The notes under the pieces were generated by a model. That model did not search any database. It was not told where the DNA came from and worked only from the letters and a program-made list of their open reading frames with translations. Positions 9,088-19,011 of a stretch of 64,000 nt of DNA are shown here, piece after piece. The stretch is from Carboxylicivirga linearis (GTDB taxonomy: Bacteria; Bacteroidota; Bacteroidia; Bacteroidales; Marinilabiliaceae): contig NZ_JAGUCO010000004.1 in the NCBI RefSeq assembly GCF_018271995.1, positions 1 to 64,000 on the forward strand, written 5' to 3'. Numbering within the stretch: the first letter of the stretch is position 1; each line of letters starts with the position of its first letter. The position numbers and the translations under genes are program-made.

Positions 9088-9193
9088 TTATTTACTTAGA
9101 TATGATAACGCTGCATAACAAATAAACAGCAGCCTACTACCTAAAAGTAGAGAACTATTATTAAATTAGCGCAAATCAAATATTACCCAGAGG

Positions 9194-10465
9194 ATGAAGA
9201 AACCGGTTCTTTTAGCTTTAATTGCTCTTGTTGTCATTATCGTGCTTTTACTTATTGGAAAAAAGCAAGGATGGATTGGTCAGGAATATAGAGAAAAAGT
9301 ATTGACTGAAAAGGTCACCAACAGAACAATCACCGAAACCATTACTGCCAATGGTAAGATAAAACCCGAGGTAGAAGTGAAGATAAGTTCTGATGTATCC
9401 GGCGAGATATTGGAACTTTTGATCAACGAAGGTGACGAAGTAACCAAAGGTCAGATCTTAGCTCGTATTCAACCCGATATTTATCAGCGAAACCTTGAAA
9501 AAATGCAGGCTGCTTTAAAATCAGCCGATGCAAATCTGGCACAAGCAAAAGCGCAATTGGTTCAAAAAGAGCTGAGCTTTAATCGGAACAAACAGCTTTG
9601 GGACGAAAAAACCATCTCTGAATCGGAATATGAACAGGCACTGTCGGAATACAACGTAGCTAAAGCCAATGTTGAATCGGCTCTGGCCAGTGTAGTTAAT
9701 TCAAAAGCTGGATTGAACGAAGCGCAGGATAACCTAAATAAAACAACCATCTATGCTCCTATGGACGGTACTATTTCAAGGCTAAATGTTGAAAAAGGAG
9801 AACGTGTTGTGGGGACAGCCCAGTTTGAAGGTACCGAAATGATGACGTTGGCCAACCTTAACCAAATGGAAGTTTTGGTTGATGTGAATGAAAATGACAT
9901 TATCCGGGTTAGCTTAAATGATACAGCTCTTATTGAGGTTGACGCGTATCTTAAAAAGAAATTTAAAGGTATAGTTACACAAATAGCTAATTCAGCTAAA
10001 GTGGAAGGAACCAGTGCCGATCAGATCACCAATTTTGAGGTACGAGTGTTGATCTTACCTGAATCATACGAAGATATGATTGATGAAACAAAATACAATA
10101 AATATCCTTTCCGTCCGGGTATGTCAGCTACTGTAGATATTCAAACCAATACCAAAACAAATATTCTAACCGTTCCGATTATTGCTGTTACAACACGAAA
10201 CGATACCATTTCAAGTGATTCAACTATGGTAAACAAAGCCGAAAATGAATCAAAAATTGAAGTAGTATTTGTGGCCAAAGATGGAGTTGTTGAACAACGA
10301 AAAGTTGAAACCGGTATTCAAGACTCTAAATACATTGAAGTAACCGAAGGTGTTGATGAGGATGAAGAAGTGGTTAGCGGACCTTACTCTGCTATTTCAA
10401 GAAAGTTGAATGATGGAGATTTAATTGAAATAGTTGACAAATTGAACTCAGGTAAAAAGGATTAG
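9194..10465 (+). CDS. Periplasmic adaptor (MacA/HlyD family), second copy
   Basis: A 423-residue membrane fusion protein, larger than the first adaptor of the same operon region. It has an N-terminal helix (VLLALIALVVIIVLLLIG), a biotinyl-lipoyl-like segment VSSDVSGEILELLINEGDEVTKGQILARI, a long helical hairpin (about residues 95-175), ATIYAPMDGTISRLNVEKGERV and a beta-barrel plus membrane-proximal region that ends near residue 420. The layout is close to MacA. A terminator separates it from the TolC gene, so it may be expressed separately from the other pump genes. Confidence 0.9.
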   Translation: MKKPVLLALIALVVIIVLLLIGKKQGWIGQEYREKVLTEKVTNRTITETITANGKIKPEVEVKISSDVSGEILELLINEGDEVTKGQILARIQPDIYQRNLEKMQAALKSADANLAQAKAQLVQKELSFNRNKQLWDEKTISESEYEQALSEYNVAKANVESALASVVNSKAGLNEAQDNLNKTTIYAPMDGTISRLNVEKGERVVGTAQFEGTEMMTLANLNQMEVLVDVNENDIIRVSLNDTALIEVDAYLKKKFKGIVTQIANSAKVEGTSADQITNFEVRVLILPESYEDMIDETKYNKYPFRPGMSATVDIQTNTKTNILTVPIIAVTTRNDTISSDSTMVNKAENESKIEVVFVAKDGVVEQRKVETGIQDSKYIEVTEGVDEDEEVVSGPYSAISRKLNDGDLIEIVDKLNSGKKD

Positions 10466-10480
10466 TAATTCTCTTTTTTA

Positions 10481-10488
10481 TATTTTTG
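10481..10488 (+). promoter_or_regulatory. Candidate -7 box of tsaB
   Basis: TATTTTTG matches the Bacteroidota -7 consensus TAnnTTTG and lies 20 bases before the tsaB start codon. No clear -33 TTTG was found at the usual distance. Confidence 0.45.
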
Positions 10489-10507
10489 TGCCATATTTTT
10501 AACTGAT

Positions 10508-11209
10508 ATGGCACGGATATTAAGCATTGAAACATCAACAGGCGTTTGTTCTGTTGCATATAGCATAGACGGGAAAGTAATTGATTCAAAAGAACTATTT
10601 GAAGCCAATTCTCATGCAGCACATTTAACCGTATTAATTGAGAAACTCTTCAAAGAAAATAATTTAACAGCCAAAAATGACCTTGATGCTATTGCTGTCA
10701 GCAGTGGTCCTGGATCATACACCGGACTGCGTATTGGTGTTTCAACAGCTAAAGGTATTTGTTATGCTGCAGACCTTCCTTTAATAGCCATTGATTCGAT
10801 GCATATTCTGAGTTACCCTGTTGTCAATCAAGATTGGAATAACTCAGAATTACCCTATTTGTTTTGCCCATTGATGGATGCCCGCCGTATGGAGGTTTAC
10901 ACCGCTTTTTTTGATTCAGAGATGAACCTTAAAGAAGAAATATCGGCTAAAATAGTAGATGAAAACACCTTTGCCTCAACACTCGAATCGAATAAAGTGG
11001 TTTTCTTTGGAAATGGTGCCGACAAATGCAAAGAGGTTATCCAACACGATAATGCCATTTTTGTGGATGACATATATCCGCTGGCAAAAAATCTTGCTCC
11101 TTTAGCTGAAAAATATTTCCAGGAAGAGAAATTTGTGGATGTGGCTTATTTTGAACCTTTTTACTTAAAAGATTTTGTTGCTACAACACCTAAAAAAAAG
11201 GTACTTTAA
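10508..11209 (+). CDS. tsaB: tRNA threonylcarbamoyladenosine biosynthesis protein TsaB
   Basis: TsaB (233 residues) is the scaffold partner of TsaD in making t6A at position 37 of ANN-reading tRNAs in the cytoplasm. The N-terminus ARILSIETSTGVCSVAYSIDGKVI and the segment AVSSGPGSYTGLRIGVSTAKGICYA are diagnostic of the family; the nucleotide-binding site is degenerate in TsaB generally, in line with a non-catalytic role. It follows the efflux genes by 42 bases but has a -7-like box of its own, so it is probably an independent housekeeping gene. Confidence 0.94.
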   Translation: MARILSIETSTGVCSVAYSIDGKVIDSKELFEANSHAAHLTVLIEKLFKENNLTAKNDLDAIAVSSGPGSYTGLRIGVSTAKGICYAADLPLIAIDSMHILSYPVVNQDWNNSELPYLFCPLMDARRMEVYTAFFDSEMNLKEEISAKIVDENTFASTLESNKVVFFGNGADKCKEVIQHDNAIFVDDIYPLAKNLAPLAEKYFQEEKFVDVAYFEPFYLKDFVATTPKKKVL

Positions 11210-11279
11210 ACCTAACCAATAAGTGATTTCATACGTTTAATTGTCATAAGGTAACAGTACTAACCTTAAGACAACGTAT

Positions 11280-12089
11280 ATGAATAGATTTATTATTCTC
11301 TTTTCTGCTTTGATTACCTGTGCAACTATTTGGGCAGATGAACCGGAAAAGAACGATACTATTTTCATTCCCCCATATCCATTAACTAGCCATCAGGCTT
11401 ATCAAGACGGAGAGCTCCTGGCTTATACACTTGATTATGGATTTGTTACCGGCGGAAAGGCTTATCTTTCGGTAAACGACACTGTAATTAATGGTACAAA
11501 AACGCATCATATTATTGGCCGCGGCGAAACTGTTGGTCTTGCCGATGTTCTATATAAAATCAGAGATCGCTACGAAAGTTTTATTGATGTAGAAACACAA
11601 TGGCCGGTTAAAGCAGTAAGAAGTATTCGCGAAGGGAGATACAAATACTATAACGAAGTTTCATACAATCGTGATTCATCTCAGGTTATAAGCAAAAAAA
11701 CAGGAGTTCATAATGTGCAAGAAGGAATTCTAGATATTCTTTCGGCGTTTTATTTTGCTCGAAATCATAAGTTTAATAACAATCTTCAAAAGGGAGAAGT
11801 AATTGAATTTATGACCTACTTCTCTGATGAGAATTTCCCCCTTCGGATTAGATACAAAGGTATTGAAACAATAAAAACCGAATTTGGTAAAGTAGAGTGT
11901 TACAAGTTTTCTCCGGTAACAGAAGTGGGTAGAGCATTTAAAACAGAAGATGACATGCAGGTATGGATCTCAAAAGACGATAACCGAATACCCATCCGTG
12001 TTCGATTTAATTTAAAGGTTGGTGCATTTACCTGCGATCTTGAAAGTTTTAATGGCATCAAACATCCTTTCTCCAGTATTCAATTCTAA
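11280..12089 (+). CDS. DUF3108-domain exported protein
   Basis: A 269-residue protein with a signal peptide (MNRFIILFSALITCATIWA). The body has the DUF3108 pattern: YQDGELLAYTLDYGFVTGGKAYLSV, then IRDRYESFIDVETQWPVKAVRSIREGRY, and a C-terminal WISKDDNRIPIRVRFNLKVGAF. Members are periplasmic or outer-membrane-associated beta-rich proteins of unknown function. It sits between tsaB and efp with gaps of 70 and 173 bases, so it is probably a single gene. The domain call is from remembered sequence pattern. Confidence 0.85.
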   Translation: MNRFIILFSALITCATIWADEPEKNDTIFIPPYPLTSHQAYQDGELLAYTLDYGFVTGGKAYLSVNDTVINGTKTHHIIGRGETVGLADVLYKIRDRYESFIDVETQWPVKAVRSIREGRYKYYNEVSYNRDSSQVISKKTGVHNVQEGILDILSAFYFARNHKFNNNLQKGEVIEFMTYFSDENFPLRIRYKGIETIKTEFGKVECYKFSPVTEVGRAFKTEDDMQVWISKDDNRIPIRVRFNLKVGAFTCDLESFNGIKHPFSSIQF

Positions 12090-12210
12090 TTTTACCAAGA
12101 ATCAATAGAAACATTGGCTGGCAAAGCGTTTCAAGTATAGTTGAAGAATGCTTTTGACACTACATTAGGCAAATATTTATATATTATGCTGATTTATTAA
12201 GCTTTTACAC

Positions 12211-12218
12211 TATTTTTG
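12211..12218 (+). promoter_or_regulatory. Candidate -7 box of efp
   Basis: TATTTTTG matches TAnnTTTG 45 bases before the efp start. No convincing -33 element was seen. Confidence 0.45.
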
Positions 12219-12262
12219 CAGCGTTTTTTGAATTTTAATAGAATCAACACAATTTCAATATT

Positions 12263-12832
12263 ATGGCAACTACGGCTGATTTTAGAAACGGAATGTGTAT
12301 TGAGTACAATGGACAACTTTTTTTCATTGTTCAGTTTCAACACGTAAAACCTGGTAAGGGAGCTGCTTTTGTTAGAACTAAGCTTAAAAATGTTTCAACA
12401 GGTAAAGTAATAGAAAATACATTTAATGCAGGTGTTAAAGTAAACGAAGCACGCGTTGAACGCCGCCCACATCAGTTTTTATATAACGACGATATGGGAT
12501 ATCACTTTATGAATGCGGAAACCTTCGATCAGGTGCCTATCGAAAAAGACCTGATTGATAATACTGATTTATTAAGTGAGGGATTAGAAGTTGAAGTGGT
12601 TTATCATGCCGATACTGAAACACCTTTAATGGTGAATCTACCAGCAAACGTTTCTTATGAAGTTACCTATACCGAGCCTGGTGTAAGAGGAGATACTTCT
12701 TCAACCAACTCATTAAAACCGGCTACCGTTACAACGGGTGCACAAATTATGGTTCCGTTATTTATTAACGTAGGCGACAAAATTAAAATTAATACCGCCG
12801 ACAATTCATACGTTGAGCGAGTTAAAGAATAA
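12263..12832 (+). CDS. efp: Translation elongation factor P
   Basis: EF-P (189 residues, the usual length) relieves ribosome stalling at consecutive prolines. All three beta-barrel domains are present: the KOW-like N-terminus ([27 protein letters not shown]), the middle OB domain and the C-terminal OB domain ending [19 protein letters not shown]. The loop that reaches the P-site is PGKG with lysine at residue 32; no modifying enzyme gene is in this window, and whether the lysine is modified here is unknown. A single gene with its own -7-like box. Confidence 0.96.
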   Translation: MATTADFRNGMCIEYNGQLFFIVQFQHVKPGKGAAFVRTKLKNVSTGKVIENTFNAGVKVNEARVERRPHQFLYNDDMGYHFMNAETFDQVPIEKDLIDNTDLLSEGLEVEVVYHADTETPLMVNLPANVSYEVTYTEPGVRGDTSSTNSLKPATVTTGAQIMVPLFINVGDKIKINTADNSYVERVKE

Positions 12833-12850
12833 ATTAAGCTTTGGCTTAAT

Positions 12851-12914
12851 AAAAAACCTTTTCAAAAAAGTCCTGTTTCATTTTTAACCCGGATTATATT
12901 TGAAAGGGTTTTTT
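12851..12914 (+). terminator. Long-loop terminator candidate after efp
   Basis: AAAAAACCTTTTCAAA (12851-12866) pairs with TTTGAAAGGGTTTTTT (12899-12914), with a loop of about 30 bases and a terminal T run. A smaller stem TTAAGC/GCTTAA precedes it. Confidence 0.5.
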
Positions 12915-12985
12915 AGTTTTTCTCACTCCTTTACTGTTATTGCGACGAACTTTTTAATATCTTAGATGATATTTCATTCCAAAAT

Positions 12986-14218
12986 ATGGTAACGCAGATT
13001 AAAAAGAAAAGACTCAAGTTGTATAAGGATCGACTAAACATCATCCTTGACATTGCGCAAACCATCAATGAAGATCATAACATTGAAGATTTGTTATCTG
13101 AGTTTGAGATTTTACTGCGCGAAGAACTGGAAGTTGGTAAAGTGTTGGTTTTCACACTCACGAATGACATTTGGCACAATCTTTTAATTTCGGGTGTCAC
13201 CAAAGAAGAAGCCAATCAAATTAATGTGGAAGAAGACTTACTTTGTTATAAAAACATTGAAAGCATAACCATCTCTCACCCACCTAAGCTTAAAGGTTTT
13301 GATGCGGTTATTCCTCTTTTTCATCGATATGCACCTATTGGATACGTACTAATTGGTGATATTGAAGAAGAACAACAAGGGATAAGCCCAACGATCAAAC
13401 ACCTGAAGCTTATTCAAATTATTTCCAACCTTATTATTGTGTTTGTTGAAAATAAACGAATGCAAAATGCTTTGCTGGAACAGGAAGTGTTAAAGAAGGA
13501 GATGGAACTGGCATCAAAAATTCAAAACCAACTGGTGCCAAGTGAATTTCAAATGCCCAAAACACAAAAGCTTAACATTCAAACTTTTTATCAACCCCAT
13601 ATGGGTGTTGGTGGCGACTATTACGATATTTTTCGACTGTCGAGACAGAATATTGGGTTTTGTATGGCTGATGTATCAGGTAAGGGAATTGCAGCTGCTA
13701 TGGTAATGTCGAATTTTCAGGCGGTAATGCGATCATTATTCACTACCGGCACCAACTTTAAAAAGTTGATACACCTTTTAAACGAAAGGGTGAATGCCAG
13801 TGCTAATAACGAAAAGTTTATTACTCTGTTTATCGGTCGTTATAATGTGGTTACCCGAAGATTAACCTATGTTAATGCCGGTCACCTTCCGCCCCTTTTA
13901 TATGATGTTAAAAAGAAACATCTCAGCCATCTTGAAAAAGGATGTATTGGTTTAGGAATGCTCGATTTTGTTCCTTCTGTGGAAGTGGGTAAAGTTAAAA
14001 TCCCAAAAGGAGCTAAATTATTAGCTTTTACCGATGGTGTGGTTGAATTGGATAAAGGTAATCAGGTTGAATCCAACGCTCAGGAAATTGAAGATATCTT
14101 TAGTACCAATGAGAGTCTTGAAAACAACTTTAATGAACTGAGAGGTATCATTGATAAATTCGTGAGCAAGGGAGCTGTCTTCGACGATATCTCATTATTA
14201 GGATTAGAATTTAAATAA
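12986..14218 (+). CDS. GAF-linked SpoIIE/RsbU-type serine phosphatase
   Basis: A 410-residue cytoplasmic PP2C-like phosphatase. Residues 1-160 form a GAF-like sensor; a coiled linker around 165-185 (EQEVLKKEMELASKIQNQLVPSEF) leads into the SpoIIE domain, with metal-binding motifs GVGGDYYDIF, CMADVSGKGIAAAMVMSNFQA, NAGHLPPLL and LAFTDGVVELD. Family members dephosphorylate anti-anti-sigma proteins in partner-switching pathways, but no STAS or anti-sigma kinase gene lies in this window, so its partner is unknown. It converges with tyrS across a bidirectional terminator. Confidence 0.88.
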   Translation: MVTQIKKKRLKLYKDRLNIILDIAQTINEDHNIEDLLSEFEILLREELEVGKVLVFTLTNDIWHNLLISGVTKEEANQINVEEDLLCYKNIESITISHPPKLKGFDAVIPLFHRYAPIGYVLIGDIEEEQQGISPTIKHLKLIQIISNLIIVFVENKRMQNALLEQEVLKKEMELASKIQNQLVPSEFQMPKTQKLNIQTFYQPHMGVGGDYYDIFRLSRQNIGFCMADVSGKGIAAAMVMSNFQAVMRSLFTTGTNFKKLIHLLNERVNASANNEKFITLFIGRYNVVTRRLTYVNAGHLPPLLYDVKKKHLSHLEKGCIGLGMLDFVPSVEVGKVKIPKGAKLLAFTDGVVELDKGNQVESNAQEIEDIFSTNESLENNFNELRGIIDKFVSKGAVFDDISLLGLEFK

Positions 14219-14228
14219 TACAAAATAA

Positions 14229-14257
14229 AAAAAGCAGGCTCAAAAGGCCTGCTTTTC
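14229..14257. terminator. Bidirectional terminator between phosphatase gene and tyrS
   Basis: AAAGCAGGC pairs with GCCTGCTTT across a seven-base loop, with A-rich sequence on the left and T-rich on the right, so it can serve both convergent genes. Confidence 0.85.
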
Positions 14258-14275
14258 ATTTTATGTTTTATCCGT

Positions 14276-15568
14276 TTATTCGGCAATCACCAAAAAGTAA
14301 TTTTTCTTCCCCTTTTGAACCAACAGATATTTGTCGTTTAACAGCATAGATGCATCCATACTAATTTCAGCATCCGATACCTTCTCTTTATTAACACTAA
14401 CACCACCACCTTTAATAGTACGGCGCAACTCTCCTTTTGAAGGGAAAACTTCAGTCTTTTCAGCTAATAAATCAACAATATTAATTCCTTCAGCAAATAA
14501 AGCTTTATCAACCGTAAACTGAGGTACACCCTCAAAAACAGCTAGTAATGTTCTTTCATCAATTTTGCGCAATGCTTCGGTAGTTGATTTACCAAACAAA
14601 ATTTGTGATGCTTCCACTGCAGAATCATAAGCCTCCTGCCCATGTACCATAACAGTTACTTCCTCCGCCAAACGTTTTTGCAACGGTCGTAAATGAGGGG
14701 CATCATTTTGTTCATTTACTAACCCTTCCACTTCCTCTTTCGAAAGCATGGTAAATATCTTGATATACTTTTCGGCATCCGCATCAGATGTATTCATCCA
14801 AAATTGATAGAAATGATAAGGACTGGTTTTTTCAGGATCAAGCCAAACGTTTCCACTTTCAGTCTTTCCAAATTTACCTCCATCAGCTTTAGTAATCAAC
14901 GGACATGTTAGAGCAAAAGCCTCTCCTCTTTCAATACGACGAATCATTTCGGTACCGGTAGTGATGTTACCCCACTGATCCGATCCTCCCATCTGTAAAC
15001 GGCAATTTTTGTCTTTGTACAAATGTAAAAAGTCGTACCCCTGAACCAGCTGGTATGTAAATTCAGTAAACGACATTCCCGCTTTAGAGTCAGCTCCCAA
15101 ACGTTTCTTTACCGAATCTTTAGCCATCATATAATTAACAGTGATATGCTTACCTACATCACGAATAAAATCCAGAAATGAAAATTCCTTCATCCAATCG
15201 TAATTATTCACCATTTCTGCTCCATTATCAAGACTTGAATCAAAATCCAGAAAAAGAGCTAACTGCTTTTTAAGACCATCCTGGTTTTTGCGAAGTGTTG
15301 CTTCATCCAACAGGTTTCTTTCGGCACTCTTCCCTGATGGATCACCAATCATTCCTGTTGCTCCTCCTACTAAAACAATAGGCTTATGACCACAGGTTTG
15401 AAAATGTTTTAACATCATTACACTTACCAAATGGCCAATATGTAAAGAATCAGCTGTTGGATCAATCCCTACGTAAGCCGATGTCATTTCCTTTTGCAGT
15501 TGTTCTTCAGTTCCGGGCATTACGTCATGGATCATGCCCCTCCAGTTTAATTCCTCAACAAAGTTCAT
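14276..15568 (-). CDS. tyrS: Tyrosyl-tRNA synthetase
   Basis: Class I synthetase (430 residues) that charges tRNA-Tyr. The HIGH motif is present as LHIGHL (near residue 43), the tyrosine pocket as [17 protein letters not shown] and [20 protein letters not shown], and the KMSKS loop as GKFGKTESG, the variant used by bacterial TyrRS. An S4-like RNA-binding domain follows after residue 350 ([19 protein letters not shown]). Standard length and intact motifs; a housekeeping gene in single transcription. Confidence 0.97.
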   Translation of the reverse strand: MNFVEELNWRGMIHDVMPGTEEQLQKEMTSAYVGIDPTADSLHIGHLVSVMMLKHFQTCGHKPIVLVGGATGMIGDPSGKSAERNLLDEATLRKNQDGLKKQLALFLDFDSSLDNGAEMVNNYDWMKEFSFLDFIRDVGKHITVNYMMAKDSVKKRLGADSKAGMSFTEFTYQLVQGYDFLHLYKDKNCRLQMGGSDQWGNITTGTEMIRRIERGEAFALTCPLITKADGGKFGKTESGNVWLDPEKTSPYHFYQFWMNTSDADAEKYIKIFTMLSKEEVEGLVNEQNDAPHLRPLQKRLAEEVTVMVHGQEAYDSAVEASQILFGKSTTEALRKIDERTLLAVFEGVPQFTVDKALFAEGINIVDLLAEKTEVFPSKGELRRTIKGGGVSVNKEKVSDAEISMDASMLLNDKYLLVQKGKKNYFLVIAE

Positions 15569-15787
15569 TGTTAGCTATTTTATGCGTTTCGCTTGAAACG
15601 TTACTATTCAAAAATTAATTAAGCGACAAAGATAATAATTGAATGCTTATGATTCCTTTTTCAATGCTGGAAATTAGAATCTTTCAAACGAAGTGGCTTT
15701 AACCTGTAACTAACAGAATCACAAACACGTCCTACTTTAATAAAAATTAATTCATTAATTTAGCCTAAGCGCAACTCAATCCTAATT

Positions 15788-18205
15788 ATGACTAGATTAC
15801 TCCTTCCCATTATCCTGGTGTTTACGTTCATATCGTTACATGCCCAAAACAAAAAGACTGTTGAATGTTACGCTATCGATCAACCACTGAAGATTGATGG
15901 TATTTTAGATGAATCGTGCTATCAGAATGCATTTCCAGCGAAAGATTTTGTACAATTACAACCTTATAACGGTAAACCATCCTACCAACCTTCGGAAGTT
16001 TATTTTTTCTACGATCAGAATGCTATTTACCTGGGTGCCATGTTATATGACAGTTCTCCTGACAGCATCTATAATTTTCTCTCTGAAAGGGATAACATCG
16101 GTATGTCGGATTATTTTGGAGTATATTTTGACCCATATAACGAAGGTCAGTTAGCCTATGGATTTTTTATAACGCCCGCCGGTGTGCAAACCGACATTAA
16201 AGCCATCAAAACATCGTACGATTATGAAGACGGTAATTGGGATGCTGTTTGGCAAAGCGAAACAACTATTACTGATAAAGGCTGGACCATAGAAATGCGC
16301 ATTCCGTATTCGGCACTTCGCTTCCCGCTAACTGAAGTGCATACCTGGGGTTTAAACATGTTCCGAAATATCAGAAGATATAATTCCAATAACTCTTGGA
16401 ACTTTATCGATCGAAATGTAAATGGCTTTATTCATCAGCAGGGAAGTTTAACCGGAATTAAAAATATCAAACCTCCTGTTCGTCTTTCTTTCTCTCCCTA
16501 TTTGGCAACCTATGTTGAACACAATGAAAGTTCGGAAGAAACCAGTTTTATTTACAGAGGTGGACTCGATTTAAAGTATGGCATCAACGAAAGTTATACA
16601 TTGGACATGATGCTCATACCGGATTTTGGGCAAATTCAATCGGATGACAAACAGCTAAATCTAAGTCCATATGAATTATATTACCAGGAGCGCCGACAGT
16701 TTTTTACCGAAGGTGTGGAACTATTTAATAGAGGTGATGTATTTTATTCGCGGCGCATTGGCGGATACCCCAAATTCTCGTCTGAAGCCAATGATAACCT
16801 TAAAGAAAATGAGATTATTGATGAGATGCCATCAGAAACTCAATTGGTAAATGCAACTAAAATTTCAGGAAGGAACAAGAAAGGCTTTGCAATAGGCTTT
16901 TTAAATGCTATGAGCCTAAATTCTTATGCAACAGTTAAAGATACCAACACTAATTCAACCCGTGATATATTAGTTCAGCCCTTTACAAATTATAATGTTT
17001 CGGTTATTGATCAGTCGTTAAAGAACAATTCATACATTAGTTTAATCAATACTAATATGACGGTTGCTAACCATCCATTTATGGCTAATGTAACAGCAAC
17101 TGAGTTCCAATTCAGAGATAAAAGTCTTACCTATGCCTTAAGCGGACAGGCCGGTATTAGTCACAGAGGTGAAGAGGATAAGGAAACCGGATGGTTTACG
17201 TCGTGGGAGCTTTCAAAAAACAGAGGAAAATGGCAATACGGCATTGAGCAAGACATCTACTCTGATGACTACAATCCTAACGATATGGGTTACCTTCAGC
17301 GTAATAACCGCTTTGACTCCGAGGCCTATTTATTATTTCAACAGGTGGAACCTTTTAGTATTTTCCGCCAGATGTTTACCCGAACATGGTACGAACAAAA
17401 CAGGGTGATAGAGCCCTGGGATCTGAACAATCACGAAGCAGGAATTTATACCGAATGGCAGTTTATGAATAATTATGGTTTCGAAGCTCGTTTCACCTAT
17501 GTTAGTAATGACAGAAATTATAACGAACCTCGTGTAGATGGCAGATACTTTTTCAAACCCGAAACCATCAACTATAACTTTTTTGCACATACCGATTGGA
17601 CTAAAAAGATAAGTGGCTATGCCTATTATGGAGAATACAAACGACCGGTAAGAGATCAGAAAGGCAATTGGTTTGGTATAGGGCTGGGATGCCAGTTGGG
17701 GCAAAAATTAAATTGCGATTTTGAAATGAATTACGAAGGTGAGGATAATGACTATGGCTTTGTAAGTAAGAATGAGTCGGAAGACAGCATTCATTTTGCT
17801 CGCCGTAATGTTGGAACTATCGAGAACGTAATACAATTATCGTATACTTTTAATAATGAGTTAAGTCTGCGTTTACGAGGTCGTCATTACTGGTCGGGGG
17901 TTGAAAACAAAGAGTTTTATTTGCTGCAAAATGATGGAACACTTCAACCCGATGCTGAATACGATGAAAGTCACGACTTTAATTTTAATGCATTTAACAT
18001 CGACATGGTGCTTCGATGGGTTTTTGCTCCTGGTTCTGAGATGACTTTAGGATGGAAAAATGCCATATTTAATCAGGGTGATATATCTGAAGAACATTAC
18101 GGTAAGAATATTGATATACTCTGGAAAAGTCCGCAAACAAATACCATTTCGCTGCGGGTATTATATTATATCGACTACAACAATTTATTTAATAAACACA
18201 TTTAG
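15788..18205 (+). CDS. DUF5916 outer membrane protein with family 9 carbohydrate-binding-like domain
   Basis: An 805-residue exported protein. The signal peptide (MTRLLLPIILVFTFISLHAQ) is followed by a CBM9-like domain in residues 30-230 (KIDGILDESCYQ ... FYDQNAIYLGAMLYDSSPD ... SDYFGVYFDPYNEGQLAYGFFITPAG) and a long DUF5916 region rich in beta strands that probably forms an outer membrane barrel (YELYYQERRQFFTEGVELFN is the typical junction). Function of the family is unknown; a link with carbohydrate or peptide handling is only suggested by the N-terminal domain. No close operon partner; the next gene begins about 100 bases later. Confidence 0.85.
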   Translation: MTRLLLPIILVFTFISLHAQNKKTVECYAIDQPLKIDGILDESCYQNAFPAKDFVQLQPYNGKPSYQPSEVYFFYDQNAIYLGAMLYDSSPDSIYNFLSERDNIGMSDYFGVYFDPYNEGQLAYGFFITPAGVQTDIKAIKTSYDYEDGNWDAVWQSETTITDKGWTIEMRIPYSALRFPLTEVHTWGLNMFRNIRRYNSNNSWNFIDRNVNGFIHQQGSLTGIKNIKPPVRLSFSPYLATYVEHNESSEETSFIYRGGLDLKYGINESYTLDMMLIPDFGQIQSDDKQLNLSPYELYYQERRQFFTEGVELFNRGDVFYSRRIGGYPKFSSEANDNLKENEIIDEMPSETQLVNATKISGRNKKGFAIGFLNAMSLNSYATVKDTNTNSTRDILVQPFTNYNVSVIDQSLKNNSYISLINTNMTVANHPFMANVTATEFQFRDKSLTYALSGQAGISHRGEEDKETGWFTSWELSKNRGKWQYGIEQDIYSDDYNPNDMGYLQRNNRFDSEAYLLFQQVEPFSIFRQMFTRTWYEQNRVIEPWDLNNHEAGIYTEWQFMNNYGFEARFTYVSNDRNYNEPRVDGRYFFKPETINYNFFAHTDWTKKISGYAYYGEYKRPVRDQKGNWFGIGLGCQLGQKLNCDFEMNYEGEDNDYGFVSKNESEDSIHFARRNVGTIENVIQLSYTFNNELSLRLRGRHYWSGVENKEFYLLQNDGTLQPDAEYDESHDFNFNAFNIDMVLRWVFAPGSEMTLGWKNAIFNQGDISEEHYGKNIDILWKSPQTNTISLRVLYYIDYNNLFNKHI

Positions 18206-18227
18206 TTTACTGAGACAGAATATTGAT

Positions 18228-18235
18228 TAACTTTG
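18228..18235 (+). promoter_or_regulatory. Candidate -7 box of the His-rich protein gene
   Basis: TAACTTTG fits TAnnTTTG 66 bases before the start at 18302, with a TTTA about 18 bases upstream as a weak -33 element. Confidence 0.45.
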
Positions 18236-18301
18236 CGCCAGTTTTATTTGATACCCCTCCCCTCTCTTTATTATTAATTTAAAACCTAGGCAAATTTTAT
18301 C

Positions 18302-18883
18302 ATGAAAAAAATTTTAATTCTGGCATTAGCTTTAATGTCAATTAACGCATGGGCTCAACACTCAGAGCATCATTCGGAAACAACACATGAAACGCATCAG
18401 GCAGAGGAAGCTCACCATGGGAAACACAAATTAGCCTTTTACTATGGCTTTACTCATGTACCGTCGGCCTTTTACGAACACGAAACACATGTTGAAAGTA
18501 CTGGAAAGTGGGTGCCAACTATTGGTATTGATTACTACTATGCATTAAATAAAAGATGGGATTTGGGTTTGATTGGCGATGCCGAGCTTGACCAATATTA
18601 TATCCGAACATCTGAAGAAGATGAATTGGAACGTGCCAACGTAGTTGTAGTATCTGCAGTTGCTAAATACAAAGCCACCAAACGGATTGGTATTTTTGCC
18701 GGTCCAGGATTCGAAACAGAATTTAAAAAAGAAGAAGCTAAATCATTCTTTGTTTTTAAAGCAGGAATTGAATATGAAGTTGAAATAGAAAAAGGTTGGG
18801 AATTAGCGCCTATTCTATCATACGACTTTAAAGAAGAATATAGCTCGTATGCATTTGGTATTTCCATTGGCAAACGTTTCTAA
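18302..18883 (+). CDS. Small exported beta-barrel-like protein with His-rich N-terminus
   Basis: A 193-residue protein with a signal peptide (MKKILILALALMSINAWAQ) and then a strikingly histidine-rich stretch (residues 20-42: HSEHHSETTHETHQ and AHHGKHK). The rest alternates hydrophobic and polar residues with FAGPGFETEF and a C-terminal YAFGISIGKRF, as expected for a small outer membrane barrel. I do not recognise a named family. The histidines could bind Zn, Cu or Ni, which would suggest metal handling, but no metal transporter lies nearby. A terminator follows directly. Confidence 0.75.
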   Translation: MKKILILALALMSINAWAQHSEHHSETTHETHQAEEAHHGKHKLAFYYGFTHVPSAFYEHETHVESTGKWVPTIGIDYYYALNKRWDLGLIGDAELDQYYIRTSEEDELERANVVVVSAVAKYKATKRIGIFAGPGFETEFKKEEAKSFFVFKAGIEYEVEIEKGWELAPILSYDFKEEYSSYAFGISIGKRF

Positions 18884-18892
18884 AACACAGAT

Positions 18893-18930
18893 AAGCCAGT
18901 TGCTTCAAAAAACGAGTAACTGGCTTTTTT
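18893..18930 (+). terminator. Intrinsic terminator
   Basis: AAGCCAGTT (18893-18901) pairs with AACTGGCTT (18918-18926) followed by T run to 18930. Confidence 0.85.
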
Positions 18931-19011
18931 CTACCCTCTTCCACTACCTCATTAGCTGCAAGTATTGCTGAGTCTTATTTTTTTCTATCTTTAAAATAAA
19001 ATCAACACCAC

